DNA from: a virus
Direction: 5' to 3' (one strand)
Length of the DNA: 35,807 nt
IMG/VR virus record: IMGVR_UViG_3300042465_001868
Location: 1-35,807 of that record
Below, one piece after another: positions 14,308-23,807 of this stretch. A program made the position numbers and the translations under genes. Position 1 is the first letter of the stretch. Each line of letters opens with the position of its first letter. A model generated the notes under the pieces. That model ran no database searches and had not been told where the DNA came from. It was given only the letters and a program-made list of their open reading frames with translations.

Positions 14308-15252
14308 ATGACAAGTGAATTTCTTTTTGTGGAAAAATATCGTCCTCAAGTAATTGGGGATTGTATTCTTCCTGATGATACTAAAAAAACATTTAAGGAG
14401 TTTGTAGAGAAGGGTGAGATTCCAAATCTCCTTCTTGCAGGTCCTCCTGGTATTGGTAAAACCACTATTGCAAAAGCACTGTGTAATGAATTAGGGGCAG
14501 ATTACTATGTCATCAACGGATCCGACGAAGGACGTTTCCTGGATACTGTACGGAACCAAGCAAAGAACTTCGCTTCGACCGTCTCACTTACGGGATCTTC
14601 TAAACACAAAGTCATCATCATCGATGAGGCAGATAACACAGGAAACGACGTACAACTCCTACTACGGGCAAATATTGAGGCATTTTATAGCAATTGCCGA
14701 TTCATCTTCACCTGCAACTACAAGAACAAAATTATCGAACCTCTTCACTCCCGTTGTGCAGTCATCGATTTTACAATCAAAGGAAAGCAAAGAGTTCAAC
14801 TTGCAGGATCTTTCTTTCAACGACTTCAATCAATCTTGGATGTGGAAAAGATTGAATATGATCAAAAAGTCGTGGCGGAATTGGTATCGAAACACTTCCC
14901 AGATTTCCGAAGGGTTCTAAATGAGATCCAACGTTACTCAACTGGTGGTAAGATTGACTCTGGTATCCTCGCATCGTTCTCCGATGTTTCTCTAAATGAT
15001 CTCATTAAAAGTCTCAAAGAAAAGAACTTTACGGAAGTTCGTAAATGGGTCGTCAATAATCTTGATAATGACTCTGGTGTACTTCTCCGCCGTCTTTACG
15101 ATGTTCTTCTTACATCCCTTGAAAATGGCAGCATTCCTTCTGCTGTGCTTATTATTGCTAAGTATCAGTATCAGATTGCATTTGTTGCAGACCAAGAAAT
15201 AAATCTCTTGGCAGCACTAACCGAAATTATGTGTGAGTGTGAGTTTAAATGA
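14308..15252 (+). CDS. 44: Clamp loader large subunit gp44
   Basis: 314 residues (T4: 319). EKYRP near the N-terminus, Walker A GPPGIGKTT (45-53), Walker B IIIDEAD (103-109) and the arginine-finger SRC (148-150) are the RFC-box motifs of the AAA+ clamp loader. Four gp44 and one gp62 load gp45 at primer ends. The ATG follows the previous stop by 3 nt and the 3' end overlaps the methylase gene by 4 nt. Confidence 0.96.
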   Translation: MTSEFLFVEKYRPQVIGDCILPDDTKKTFKEFVEKGEIPNLLLAGPPGIGKTTIAKALCNELGADYYVINGSDEGRFLDTVRNQAKNFASTVSLTGSSKHKVIIIDEADNTGNDVQLLLRANIEAFYSNCRFIFTCNYKNKIIEPLHSRCAVIDFTIKGKQRVQLAGSFFQRLQSILDVEKIEYDQKVVAELVSKHFPDFRRVLNEIQRYSTGGKIDSGILASFSDVSLNDLIKSLKEKNFTEVRKWVVNNLDNDSGVLLRRLYDVLLTSLENGSIPSAVLIIAKYQYQIAFVADQEINLLAALTEIMCECEFK

Positions 15253-16136
15253 AAGTAAGAACTTTTCCATTAAAAACTTGTCTTCGTTATCCTGGTGGTA
15301 AATCCAAAGCAACTAAGACTCTTTCTCCTTGGTATCCTGAAAACTTTAAAGAGTATCGGGAACCTTTTATTGGTGGAGGTTCTGTTGCGTTTTATACTAC
15401 TCAAGCATATCCAGATGTCCCTGTCTGGATTAATGATTTATATGTTCCTCTATACAACTTCTGGGTTCAACTTCGTGATAATGGAGAAGAACTATCCGAA
15501 CGACTGAAAGAGATTAAAACTAAAGTATCTGACTTTGGAACTCAGGATGAGAAAGATGCTGCTCATAAAGAACTCTTTAATCAAACTCGTGTAGACATCA
15601 ATACTCAAGAGGGACTTGAGAGAGCAACAAGTTTCTTCATCTTGAATAAGTGTAGTTTCTCTGGTCTTACAGAGAACAGTACATTCTCAGTTACTGCTTC
15701 TCGTTCCAACTTCTCTTTCGTTGGTATTGAGAAACTCAAAGAGTATTCCAAACTGATGAAGAATTGGAAGATTACAAATATTGATTACTCCGAAGTAATG
15801 AATGCACCTGGAGATGATGTGTTTGTATTCTTAGATCCTCCTTATGACATCAAGGATTTTCTTTATGGTAAGAACCGTGAGATGCACAAGTCATTTGACC
15901 ACGATGTATTTGCAGAGAATGTCTATAAGTGTCCACATAAGTTTATGATTACCTATAATGTAAACGATAGACTTCTGGAACTATACAAAGATTATGAGTT
16001 GACATATTGGAAACTTCGTTACTCCATGGCACATCGTGGAGACAAAGGAACTGATGAAAATGTGAAAACAGAACTCTTAGTCACTAACTATCCTATTGTA
16101 AAAAATAATCCCTTGGAGAGTCTTCTTTATGAGTGA
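15249..16136 (+). CDS. dam: Dam-like DNA adenine N6-methyltransferase (D12 class)
   Basis: 295 residues. RYPGGKSK (13-20) and EPFIGGGSV (38-46) form the AdoMet-binding motifs, and DPPY (196-199) is the catalytic motif IV of N6-adenine methyltransferases of the alpha (D12/Dam) group. A target-recognition region lies between. It is inserted between gp44 and gp62, which form one complex and are neighbours in T4, with 4-nt and 8-nt overlaps. It probably methylates phage DNA against host nucleases; the recognition sequence cannot be read from the protein. No partner nuclease is adjacent. Confidence 0.93.
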   Translation: MKVRTFPLKTCLRYPGGKSKATKTLSPWYPENFKEYREPFIGGGSVAFYTTQAYPDVPVWINDLYVPLYNFWVQLRDNGEELSERLKEIKTKVSDFGTQDEKDAAHKELFNQTRVDINTQEGLERATSFFILNKCSFSGLTENSTFSVTASRSNFSFVGIEKLKEYSKLMKNWKITNIDYSEVMNAPGDDVFVFLDPPYDIKDFLYGKNREMHKSFDHDVFAENVYKCPHKFMITYNVNDRLLELYKDYELTYWKLRYSMAHRGDKGTDENVKTELLVTNYPIVKNNPLESLLYE

Positions 16137-16500
16137 ATTAAAAGATTGGTTAAACTCCATTAACTTTACAAAAGAAGATCTTTCTGAGGACATTAAAGAT
16201 TATCCTTCATTCATTATTAATCGTTGTTTGTCTGGTCATATTGATTGTATCTTATTTGCAAATGAGATGAATATGAATTCTCATCTTGACAAAGACATGC
16301 AGTATTCTTTTTATCTAAATAGTCTTAGGAAACGGAAGAGATTTTCTCCCTGGCTCCGTAAAGATAAAGTCAAAGATTTAGAATGCGTTAAACAATACTA
16401 TGGTTATAGTAATGATAAAGCATCTCAAGCTTTGAAGATTCTAAATAAAGAACAACTTAATTTTATTAAACAACGACTTGAAACTGGCGGAACGAAATGA
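16129..16500 (+). CDS. 62: Clamp loader small subunit gp62
   Basis: 123 residues, much shorter than T4 gp62 (187). YSFYLNSLRKRKRFSPW resembles the T4 segment HFNYLMAAVPRGKRYGKW, and synteny (44 ... 62-regA) supports the call. It is the non-ATPase subunit that bridges the gp44 ring to the clamp and DNA. It overlaps the methylase by 8 nt and regA by 4 nt. Confidence 0.85.
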   Translation: MSELKDWLNSINFTKEDLSEDIKDYPSFIINRCLSGHIDCILFANEMNMNSHLDKDMQYSFYLNSLRKRKRFSPWLRKDKVKDLECVKQYYGYSNDKASQALKILNKEQLNFIKQRLETGGTK

Positions 16501-16937
16501 CTACTCAAACAATTGAACCACAAGTAAACTGGTCTCCCGATATGATGGTGGAGGTCGTTTTGAATGAACCTGATGATTTTCTGAAGGTACGTGAAACTTT
16601 GACTCGTATCGGAGTTGCGTCCAGAAAGGAGAAAAAACTATATCAATCATGCCATATTCTGCACAAACAGGGTAGGTATTATGTTGTTCACTTTAAAGAA
16701 TTGTTTGCTCTTGATGGTAAACATGCAAACCTTACGGTGAATGACGTTCAACGTAGAAATCGTATCACTCGTCTTCTGTCCGATTGGGGACTCATCACTG
16801 TTGTGAAAGAAGACTCTATTATCGATATTGCTCCTTTGAATCAAATCAAGGTCCTTGCTTACAAAGATAAGAACGATTGGATTCTGGAACAGAAGTACAA
16901 TATCGGTAAGAAAGGAAAGGGACAGGAAACCGAATGA
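16497..16937 (+). CDS. regA: RegA translational repressor
   Basis: 146 residues (T4: 122). PDDFLKVRETLTRIG and LYQSCHILHKQGRYYVVHFKE are almost the same as T4 PEDFLKVKETLTRMG and LYQSCHILQKKGLYYIVHFKE. RegA binds the start regions of early mRNAs, including those of replication proteins, and blocks their translation. The N-terminus is about 16 residues longer than in T4; an internal ATG at 16542 or 16545 would give the T4-like start. A strong terminator follows. Confidence 0.96.
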   Translation: MTTQTIEPQVNWSPDMMVEVVLNEPDDFLKVRETLTRIGVASRKEKKLYQSCHILHKQGRYYVVHFKELFALDGKHANLTVNDVQRRNRITRLLSDWGLITVVKEDSIIDIAPLNQIKVLAYKDKNDWILEQKYNIGKKGKGQETE

Positions 16938-16943
16938 TTTTGT

Positions 16944-16967
16944 AGGGGGTTCAACACCCTCTTTTTT
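16944..16967 (+). terminator. Intrinsic terminator after regA
   Basis: Stem AGGGGGT / ACCCTCT (one G-U pair), 5-nt loop and T6; it ends the 45-44-62-regA operon. Confidence 0.87.
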
Positions 16968-16978
16968 ATGATTACTTG

Positions 16979-16984
16979 TATAAT
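16979..16984 (+). promoter_or_regulatory. -10 element TATAAT upstream of hsp20
   Basis: Perfect TATAAT shortly after the regA terminator; no good -35. The leader of about 54 nt ends with a canonical SD. Confidence 0.5.
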
Positions 16985-17030
16985 TAGTAGTGGATGCCGA
17001 AAGGGTCCACAAAAAACAAACTCGCTTTAA

Positions 17031-17036
17031 AAGGAG
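17031..17036 (+). promoter_or_regulatory. Strong Shine-Dalgarno AAGGAG of hsp20
   Basis: AAGGAG lies 8 nt before ATG 17045 and decides this start over the upstream ATG at 16994. Most genes in the window lack so good an SD. Confidence 0.85.
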
Positions 17037-17044
17037 CTACAATA

Positions 17045-17479
17045 ATGACTAACCTCACAAGGTATACATCTGCGGATCTTCCTGCTCTTCTGGATAAGAT
17101 TACACGTAACAGTATCGGGATGGATGAATATCTTGATCGTATCTTTAATGTTCATGAAACTACATCAAATTATCCCCCATACAATCTTGTTCAGATAAGT
17201 AATGTAGAATCTCATCTAGAAATTGCTCTTGCTGGATTCAAAAAGGAGGAAGTTCATGCGTACACAGAGTATGGAAAACTTTTTGTCGAAGGACAAAAAT
17301 CAGATTCCGAATCGGACAAGACGTTTATCCACAAGGGATTGGCTCAAAGAAGTTTCAAACGAGCCTGGACTTTATCCGACGACACAGAAGTATCCAACGT
17401 CACATTCGAAGACGGACTCCTTAGAATTGAATTGAAAAAGATTGTTCCAGACCATCATCAGAGAAGGGATTATATCTAA
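17045..17479 (+). CDS. hsp20: Small heat shock protein Hsp20
   Basis: 144 residues. The alpha-crystallin domain runs from about residue 40: NVESHLEIALAGFKKEEV, then GKLFVEGQK, then KTFIHKGLAQRSFKRAWTL and FEDGLLRIELKK, the classic A-x-x-x-G-L-L signature in its DGLLRIEL form. It is an ATP-independent holdase chaperone common in cyanophages, possibly protecting phage or photosystem proteins during infection (inference). The SD at 17031 sets the start. A variant late-promoter-like TCTAAATA (17475-17482) overlaps its stop. Confidence 0.93.
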   Translation: MTNLTRYTSADLPALLDKITRNSIGMDEYLDRIFNVHETTSNYPPYNLVQISNVESHLEIALAGFKKEEVHAYTEYGKLFVEGQKSDSESDKTFIHKGLAQRSFKRAWTLSDDTEVSNVTFEDGLLRIELKKIVPDHHQRRDYI

Positions 17480-17495
17480 ATAAAAGAAAAAAAAC

Positions 17496-17651
17496 ATGAA
17501 AACCTTCCAGCAATTTATGGAGAAAGTGGGAGATTTTGGAAATCCTCCAGAAAAAACAAAAGTGAAATGTTACAAAACAATTCCTTATGCTATGGCTCCT
17601 GGAGGAAAAGCATGTGCTAAAAGATCATCATCAAGTGCTGGTGGGGATTGA
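17496..17651 (+). CDS. Small hypothetical protein (51 aa), MKTFQQFMEK type
   Basis: 51 codons, ATG 17496 to TGA 17651. The opening MKTFQQFMEK resembles MKSFFQFLTEA of the protein at 25719, a start often seen in cyanophage late or virion-associated proteins. Two Cys and a basic Ser-rich tail follow. A variant late octamer TCTAAATA (17475-17482) lies 13 nt upstream of the ATG. The stop codon is embedded in AATAAATA. No function is known. Confidence 0.6.
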   Translation: MKTFQQFMEKVGDFGNPPEKTKVKCYKTIPYAMAPGGKACAKRSSSSAGGD

Positions 17652-17658
17652 ATAAATA
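17651..17658 (+). promoter_or_regulatory. Late promoter-like AATAAATA
   Basis: NATAAATA match with no ORF before the terminator at 17679. It would give a start near 17664 and an RNA of about 55 nt ending at the terminator. Confidence 0.45.
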
Positions 17659-17678
17659 TAATTGAATATCGTCGGCGC

Positions 17679-17720
17679 AGGGGATCGACTGGCAAAATCC
17701 AGTTGACTTCCCCTCTTTTT
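17679..17720 (+). terminator. Intrinsic terminator upstream of the DNA polymerase operon
   Basis: AGGGGA / TCCCCT outer stem, CT bulge, then TCGACTGG / CCAGTTGA inner stem (one G-U), CAAAAT loop and a T-rich end. This is the longest terminator stem in the window. Confidence 0.85.
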
Positions 17721-17722
17721 AT

Positions 17723-17731
17723 TGGTATAGT
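17723..17731 (+). promoter_or_regulatory. Extended -10 promoter TGGTATAGT
   Basis: TGn extension plus TATAGT (5 of 6) just after the terminator, heading the 17753-23989 operon. An extended -10 can work without a -35, and none is seen. Confidence 0.5.
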
Positions 17732-17752
17732 AGTTGGAGGTATTGGAGTATT

Positions 17753-18121
17753 ATGACTGTAAAACTTGCTCATTTGAAATCTGGAGAGAATATTATTTCC
17801 GATATTCAAGAAATGATAGTGGATGAACGAGTAGTTGGATATTTGTTTAATAAACCTCAGGTTGTTCTTTTGAAAGATTTTGAGATTCTTTCTAAGAATA
17901 ATGAGGATACACTTAAGCACTCTTTTGATATCAATCTTTTTCCTTGGATTCCCTTTACGAAGGATGAACAGATTCCAGTTCCCAGTGATTGGGTAGTTAC
18001 TCTTGTGGAACCACTGGAAAAACTAAAGAATATGTATGAAAAAAATGTATTAAAAGTTGGAGAACAAAATGACGAAGTTGATTTTACTGATGAACAATCA
18101 GATTCTGGTATCGCAGATTGA
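17753..18121 (+). CDS. Conserved hypothetical protein (Sm-like)
   Basis: 122 residues. The opening VKLAHLKSGENIISDIQEM resembles that at 4460 (IKLKTGEEIFAKV), and both have a later P-W segment (INLFPWIPFT here, KIEPWLK there), suggesting small beta-barrel paralogues. The C-terminal part is acidic. GGAG lies 4 nt before the ATG and GGAGG 12 nt before it. It is the first gene of the operon leading to DNA polymerase and overlaps the next gene by 53 nt. Confidence 0.78.
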   Translation: MTVKLAHLKSGENIISDIQEMIVDERVVGYLFNKPQVVLLKDFEILSKNNEDTLKHSFDINLFPWIPFTKDEQIPVPSDWVVTLVEPLEKLKNMYEKNVLKVGEQNDEVDFTDEQSDSGIAD

Positions 18122-18320
18122 AGAAGTCCCATCAGAACTTGGAGAACCAGATTGTAAGTTGATTGAACCTTTCATTTTAAATGAAGCAGATGAAACTCTT
18201 TCTCCTTGGTTAGTTGGAGTTTGTTCTCAGAATACTTTTATGATTCACTCCGATAAGATTCTGACAATTGCTGATCCCAAACCAACACTTCTTGAAAAGT
18301 ACCAGAACTTGATTAAATGA
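18069..18320 (+). CDS. Conserved hypothetical protein, possible paralogue of the preceding gene
   Basis: 83 residues. It shares the small beta-barrel look of its neighbour (ILLMNNQILVSQIEEV; CKLIEPFIL; LSPWLVGVCS with the P-W element). GGAG (18059-18062) sits 6 nt before ATG 18069, which supports this start and a true 53-nt overlap with the preceding gene. It overlaps gp43 by 4 nt. No function is assigned. Confidence 0.75.
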   Translation: MTKLILLMNNQILVSQIEEVPSELGEPDCKLIEPFILNEADETLSPWLVGVCSQNTFMIHSDKILTIADPKPTLLEKYQNLIK

Positions 18321-20812
18321 GATTTTATACCAACGTGCAAATGATCGGGAATCAGTTTCTCGTTCGTGGTTATGAAAATGGTAAAAGTGTAATGTTCAAA
18401 GAAGAGTTTTCACCAACTCTCTTTGTTCCTTCCAAAAAAGAATCAAAGTATAAAACTCTTGATGGTGAAAATGTTGAACCGATTGTTCCTGGTTCTGTTC
18501 GGGAATGTAGAGAGTTTTATAAGAAATACGAGAACGTAGATGGATTCAAAATCTACGGTAACGATCGTTATGTCTTTCAGTATATTTCCGAAAAGTATCC
18601 TGAAGATGAGATTAAGTTTGATATCACAAAAATTAAACTGGCAACTCTTGATATTGAGGTTGCTTCCGAGAATGGATTCCCAGATACTGAATCTGCTTCT
18701 GAAGAAATTCTGACTATTACTATTCAGGATTATGCAACTAAGAAAATCGTTACCTGGGGCGTAAAACCTTTCAACAATAAACAATCAAATGTAAAGTATA
18801 TTGAATGTGGATCTGAGTACCAACTTCTTCAAAACTTTCTTGATTATTGGATAAAAAATATCCCCGAAGTAATCACGGGTTGGAATATTCAGTTTTACGA
18901 TATTCCATATATTTGTCGTCGTCTCAATCGAGTTTTGGGTGAGAAGATGATGAAATCTTTCTCTCCTTGGGGACTTGTGAGTGAAAGAGAAGTTGTAGTA
19001 ATGGGAAGAAAGCAGATTTCTTATGATGTTGGTGGTATCACTCAACTTGATTATCTTGATCTTTATAAGAAGTTTACTTATAAAGCACAAGAATCATATC
19101 GTCTCGATTATATTGCTGAAGTAGAACTTGGGCAGAAGAAACTCGATCACTCAGAGTTTGATACATTTAAAGATTTCTATACTAAAGACTGGCAAAAGTT
19201 TGTAGAATATAACATCGTTGACGTGGAACTGGTGGATCGTCTTGAGGACAAGATGAAACTCATCGAACTTGCGATTACGATGGCATATGATGCAAAAGTA
19301 AACTATGCTGATGTATTCTTTCAGGTTCGGATGTGGGATAATATTATCTACAACTATCTGAAAAAACGTAATGTTGTTATTCCACCAAAAGAAAAAACAG
19401 AGAAAGATGCGAAGTATGCTGGTGCTTATGTAAAGGAACCAAAGCCTGGAGTGTATGATTGGGTTGTTAACTTTGACTTGAACTCTCTATATCCACACCT
19501 AATTATGATGTATAACATCTCACCAGAAACTCTGATGGATGAGAGGCATCCCACTGCTTCTGTGGATAAGATTCTTAATCAGCAGGTTAGTTTTGAGTTG
19601 CATAAGGACTATGCGGTGTGTGCTAATGGTGCCATGTACCGTAAGGACTTCCGTGGAATGCTTCCCGAACTAATGGAGAAGATGTATAACGAACGAGTTA
19701 TCTTCAAAAAGAAGATGATTGTAGCAAAAAAAGAATATGAAAAAACACCAACAAAAGAACTTGAAAAGGAGATTGCAAGGTGTAACAACATCCAAATGGC
19801 AAAGAAGATTTCTCTTAACTCTGCTTATGGTGCTATCGGCAATCAGTATTTCAGGTATTTCAAACTAGAAAATGCTGAGGCAATCACTCTTTCGGGACAG
19901 GTTGCTATTCGTTGGATTGAGGGAAAGATGAACACCTACCTCAACAAGATTCTTAAGACGGAGAATGTTGACTATGTTATTGCTTCAGATACTGATTCTA
20001 TTTACCTTAATATGGGCCCTTTGGTTGAATGTGTATTCAAAGGAAGAGAGAAAACTACTGAGAGCATCGTTTCATTCCTTGATAAGGTGTGTCAAATGGA
20101 ACTTGAAAAATATATTGAAAGTTCTTACCAAGAACTGGCTGACTATGTAAATGCTTATGACCAGAAGATGTTCATGAAACGTGAGAATATTGCGGATCGT
20201 GGTATCTGGACTGCAAAGAAGCGTTATATTCTCAACGTTTGGGATAGTGAAGGTGTTCGATATACTGAACCAAAACTCAAGATTATGGGTATTGAGGCAG
20301 TTAAATCATCTACTCCAGCACCCTGTCGTAAGATGATTAAGGATGCACTGAAACTAATGATGAGTGGAACTGAAGATGATGTGATTGACTTTATTGAAAA
20401 GAGTAGGAGTGACTTTAAGAAACTTCCACCAGAGCAAGTATCATTCCCTCGTTCTGCATCTGATGTAAATAAGTATAAATCCAGTGCTTCAATCTACGAA
20501 AAGGGAACACCTATTCACGTTCGTGGAGCACTTCTTTATAATCACTACATTAAGAAAGAGAATCTTACAAACAAGTATTCTCTTATTCAGAATGGAGAAA
20601 AAATTAAGTTCTGCTATCTCAAAAAACCAAACTCTATTCATGAAAATGTAATCTCATATATTCAAGATTTCCCACGGGAACTTGGGATTGACAAATACGT
20701 TGACTACGATTTACAATTTGAGAAAGCATTTCTAGAACCTATGAAAGTCATCCTAGATTCGATTGGATGGAGTGTGGAAAAAACTGTAAACCTTGATTCA
20801 TTTTTTGCCTAA
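18317..20812 (+). CDS. 43: DNA polymerase gp43 (family B)
   Basis: 831 residues (T4: 898), single and unbroken. The 3'-5' exonuclease has DIE (112-114) and [10 protein letters not shown]. Polymerase motif A is DLNSLYP (from D387), motif [14 protein letters not shown] and motif C SDTDS (D558, D560). The C-terminus LDSFFA resembles the clamp-binding tail of T4 gp43 (LDFLF end). It is the replicative polymerase working with gp45/44/62. It overlaps neighbours by 4 nt and 1 nt. Confidence 0.98.
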   Translation: MRFYTNVQMIGNQFLVRGYENGKSVMFKEEFSPTLFVPSKKESKYKTLDGENVEPIVPGSVRECREFYKKYENVDGFKIYGNDRYVFQYISEKYPEDEIKFDITKIKLATLDIEVASENGFPDTESASEEILTITIQDYATKKIVTWGVKPFNNKQSNVKYIECGSEYQLLQNFLDYWIKNIPEVITGWNIQFYDIPYICRRLNRVLGEKMMKSFSPWGLVSEREVVVMGRKQISYDVGGITQLDYLDLYKKFTYKAQESYRLDYIAEVELGQKKLDHSEFDTFKDFYTKDWQKFVEYNIVDVELVDRLEDKMKLIELAITMAYDAKVNYADVFFQVRMWDNIIYNYLKKRNVVIPPKEKTEKDAKYAGAYVKEPKPGVYDWVVNFDLNSLYPHLIMMYNISPETLMDERHPTASVDKILNQQVSFELHKDYAVCANGAMYRKDFRGMLPELMEKMYNERVIFKKKMIVAKKEYEKTPTKELEKEIARCNNIQMAKKISLNSAYGAIGNQYFRYFKLENAEAITLSGQVAIRWIEGKMNTYLNKILKTENVDYVIASDTDSIYLNMGPLVECVFKGREKTTESIVSFLDKVCQMELEKYIESSYQELADYVNAYDQKMFMKRENIADRGIWTAKKRYILNVWDSEGVRYTEPKLKIMGIEAVKSSTPAPCRKMIKDALKLMMSGTEDDVIDFIEKSRSDFKKLPPEQVSFPRSASDVNKYKSSASIYEKGTPIHVRGALLYNHYIKKENLTNKYSLIQNGEKIKFCYLKKPNSIHENVISYIQDFPRELGIDKYVDYDLQFEKAFLEPMKVILDSIGWSVEKTVNLDSFFA

Positions 20813-21819
20813 TGGATTTCCTTAAAGATATTGTAAAAGAGATTGGTGATGACTTCACTAAACTTGCAGCAGATATTGACGAAACAGAAACTTATGTCGA
20901 TACGGGGTCATACATTTTTAATGCACTGGTTTCAGGTAGCATATTTGGTGGTGTATCTGGGAATAAGATTACTGCTATTGCTGGAGAGTCTTCTACTGGA
21001 AAGACTTTTTTCTCTCTCGCAGTGGTTAAGAACTTTCTTGATACTCATCCCGATGGTTACTGTCTCTACTTTGACACTGAGGCTGCTATCACCAAATCTT
21101 TGATCGAATCCCGTGGAATTGATACTACTCGTCTGGTTGTTGTTAACGTCGTTACTATTGAAGAGTTTCGTACAAAGGCACTCAAAGCGGTAGACATGTA
21201 TCTCAAGAAACCTCTAGAGGAACGCAAACCTTGTATGTTTGTGCTAGACTCTTTAGGTATGCTCTCCACAACTAAAGAGATTACTGATGCACTGAATGAA
21301 AAAGAAGTTCGAGACATGACTAAATCTCAACTTATTAAAGGTGCCTTCCGAATGCTCACACTTAAATTAGGTCAAGCAAATGTCCCGCTTATTGTCACAA
21401 ATCATACATACGATGTCATCGGAGCTTATGTACCAACGAAAGAAATGGGAGGAGGTTCTGGACTCAAGTACGCAGCAAGCACGATCATTTATCTCAGCAA
21501 AAAGAAAGAAAAGGACGGAACGGAAGTGGTCGGCAATATTATTAAAGCTAAGACTGCTAAGTCGCGTTTGAGTAAGGAGAACAAAGATGTTGAAGTCCGT
21601 TTGTATTATGATGAGCGCGGTCTTGATCGTTACTATGGTCTTTTGGAACTTGGTGAGATTGGTGGACTCTGGAAGAATGTAGCAGGACGTTATGAGATTG
21701 ATGGTAAGAAACTTTATGCTAAGCAGATTCTGAAAGAACCTGAAATATACTTCACTGAAGAAGTGATGCAACAATTGGACGAAATCGCACGTAAGGAATT
21801 TAGTTATGGAGAAAGTTGA
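20812..21819 (+). CDS. uvsX: UvsX RecA-like recombinase
   Basis: 335 residues (T4: 391). Walker A GESSTGKT (58-65), Walker [12 protein letters not shown], the DNA-binding loop region around [15 protein letters not shown]. It forms filaments on single-stranded DNA and drives strand invasion with UvsY. The start overlaps the gp43 stop (TAATG) and the 3' end overlaps gp41 by 14 nt. Confidence 0.96.
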   Translation: MDFLKDIVKEIGDDFTKLAADIDETETYVDTGSYIFNALVSGSIFGGVSGNKITAIAGESSTGKTFFSLAVVKNFLDTHPDGYCLYFDTEAAITKSLIESRGIDTTRLVVVNVVTIEEFRTKALKAVDMYLKKPLEERKPCMFVLDSLGMLSTTKEITDALNEKEVRDMTKSQLIKGAFRMLTLKLGQANVPLIVTNHTYDVIGAYVPTKEMGGGSGLKYAASTIIYLSKKKEKDGTEVVGNIIKAKTAKSRLSKENKDVEVRLYYDERGLDRYYGLLELGEIGGLWKNVAGRYEIDGKKLYAKQILKEPEIYFTEEVMQQLDEIARKEFSYGES

Positions 21820-23182
21820 GTTTCTAATTCTTAGAAACCTGTTACATAATGAGGAATATGTAAGAAAAGTTATACCATTTCTAAAATCTGAATACTTTGA
21901 GGATACGAATCAAAGAATTGTCTTTGAAGAAATTCTGTCATTCATTCAAAATTATAATCAACCAGCAACAAAAGAAGTTCTTTGTATTGAAGTTGAGAAA
22001 CGCAAAGATATTAATGATACTTCTTTTAAGGAAATCGTCCATCTGATTCAAAATCTCGATGATGTTCCGATTGAATTTGGTTGGTTGGTAGATACCACGG
22101 AAAAGTGGTGTCGTGATCGTGCTATTTACATCGCACTTATGGAGTCTATCCATATTGCAGATGGTAAAGATGAGAAGAAAAATCGTGATAGTATTCCTAG
22201 TATTCTTTCAGATGCTTTAGCAGTATCTTTCGATACACATATCGGACACGATTATCTGCTAGACTACGAACAAAGATACGAATCCTATCATAAGAAGGAA
22301 GAGAAAATTGAATTCGACCTTGAATACTTTAACAAAATCACAAAAGGTGGTTTACCTAATAAGACTCTCAATATCGCTCTTGCTGGTACGGGTGTCGGAA
22401 AGAGTCTCTTTATGTGCCATGTTGCTGCTTCCGTCTTATTGCAAGGCAGGAACGTTCTCTACATCACTCTTGAGATGGCGGAAGAACGAATTGCAGAACG
22501 AATTGACGCAAACCTTCTTAATGTACCGATTCAGGATATTGGGGATCTTCCGAAACAGATGTTCGAGAACAAGGTCACAAACCTTGCTAAGAAGACACAA
22601 GGCACTCTAATTATCAAAGAGTATCCAACTGCATCCGCACACTCTGGGCATTTCAAATCTCTTCTGAGTGAACTTGCTTTGAAAAAGTCATTCCGTCCAG
22701 ATATTATCTTTATTGACTATCTGAACATTTGTGCATCTTCACGATATAAGGGAAATCTTTCTGTCAACTCTTATTCTTATATCAAGGCAATTGCAGAAGA
22801 ACTTCGTGGTCTTGCTGTAGAATTTAATGTTCCTATCGTCAGTGCTACTCAAACAACTCGTTCTGGTTATGGTTCTTCTGATGTGGAACTGACTGATACC
22901 TCAGAATCTTTCGGTCTTCCTGCCACTGCAGACCTTATGTTTGCTCTGATTTCTACAGAAGAACTCGAAGAACTGGGTCAGATTCTTGTAAAGCAACTCA
23001 AGAATCGTTATAATGATCCAACTATTCATAAACGTTTTGTGGTTGGTATTGATCGTGCAAAGATGCGTCTTTATGATTGCGAACAGTCTGCTCAGAATGA
23101 TATCCTTGACAATAAACAAGAAGAGGAGTATGATTTTGAAGATAGAAAACCAAAGAAATCATTTGAGGGATTTAAGTTTTGA
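21806..23182 (+). CDS. 41: Replicative DNA helicase gp41 (DnaB-like)
   Basis: 458 residues (T4: 475). Walker A GTGVGKS (194-200), Walker [11 protein letters not shown], and SATQTTRSG as the DnaB motif H4 region. The N-terminal 150 residues are the helical domain. It is the hexameric fork helicase and partner of primase gp61. It overlaps uvsX by 14 nt. Confidence 0.95.
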   Translation: MEKVEFLILRNLLHNEEYVRKVIPFLKSEYFEDTNQRIVFEEILSFIQNYNQPATKEVLCIEVEKRKDINDTSFKEIVHLIQNLDDVPIEFGWLVDTTEKWCRDRAIYIALMESIHIADGKDEKKNRDSIPSILSDALAVSFDTHIGHDYLLDYEQRYESYHKKEEKIEFDLEYFNKITKGGLPNKTLNIALAGTGVGKSLFMCHVAASVLLQGRNVLYITLEMAEERIAERIDANLLNVPIQDIGDLPKQMFENKVTNLAKKTQGTLIIKEYPTASAHSGHFKSLLSELALKKSFRPDIIFIDYLNICASSRYKGNLSVNSYSYIKAIAEELRGLAVEFNVPIVSATQTTRSGYGSSDVELTDTSESFGLPATADLMFALISTEELEELGQILVKQLKNRYNDPTIHKRFVVGIDRAKMRLYDCEQSAQNDILDNKQEEEYDFEDRKPKKSFEGFKF

Positions 23183-23406
23183 ACTACTATTCGGTATTTG
23201 ACAAGAATGGTAAAAAAATTGCCGATTGTGCAAGTATCCGAGATGCTATTATGCTTGTCGAATTTGATTCTACAAGAACCTATCGTCAGGTTAAACATTT
23301 GAATCCTGAGACAGTTAATGTTCCTCATGTAAGACTGGATGATGATTTACAACTTCCAGCACAACAAATTTTACCCCAATCCGAATTAGAACCTTTTATT
23401 GTATGA
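23179..23406 (+). CDS. Hypothetical protein with TTG start
   Basis: 75 residues, not recognised: [19 protein letters not shown] with a helix SIRDAIMLVEF and an acidic C-terminus. The start TTG 23179 overlaps the gp41 stop and has AGGGA 8 nt upstream; the first ATG (23251) would remove the conserved-looking beta-turn. It overlaps mazG by 4 nt. Position suggests a small replication accessory. Confidence 0.65.
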   Translation: MNYYSVFDKNGKKIADCASIRDAIMLVEFDSTRTYRQVKHLNPETVNVPHVRLDDDLQLPAQQILPQSELEPFIV

Positions 23407-23807
23407 CTATTGATCTTAACAAGTATGTCGAGTTCGTTAATACGACTACCTCAAGTCCGAGTAAAGAACACACCCCGTTCATCGATCGTCTCCTTGAACT
23501 TCGTGAGAACGGATTTCCTACCGAGCGACTGCTTACTGCTGCTGTAGGTATGTCTGCAGAAGCAGGTGAGTTTACTGAGATTGTAAAGAAGATTATCTTT
23601 CAAGGTAAACCAGTAACTGAAGAAAATCTCTTTCACCTGAAACGAGAACTTGGAGATATCATGTGGTATGTTTCTCAGGCATGTATTGGACTTGATATTT
23701 CTATTGAAGAAGTAATTCAAATGAACTTTGAGAAACTGAGTGCCCGTTATCCTGAGGGTGCATTTAGTATTGAACGTTCCGAAAACCGTGTGGAGGGAGA
23801 CCTGTGA
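23403..23807 (+). CDS. mazG: MazG-type nucleotide pyrophosphohydrolase
   Basis: 134 residues. E53-x2-E56 in SAEAGEF and E82-x2-D85 in RELGDIMWYV form the ExxE...ExxD metal-binding set of the all-alpha NTP pyrophosphohydrolases. Cyanophage MazG has been proposed to alter host ppGpp or to cleave (d)NTPs to balance GC-rich host DNA recycling. It lies inside the replication operon with 4-nt overlaps on both sides. Confidence 0.92.
   Translation: MTIDLNKYVEFVNTTTSSPSKEHTPFIDRLLELRENGFPTERLLTAAVGMSAEAGEFTEIVKKIIFQGKPVTEENLFHLKRELGDIMWYVSQACIGLDISIEEVIQMNFEKLSARYPEGAFSIERSENRVEGDL

Noticed and set aside
16994-17044. Upstream ATG at 16994 for hsp20
   Set aside because: The AAGGAG 8 nt before ATG 17045 is a clear ribosome binding site, and the extra 17 residues do not match Hsp20 proteins.
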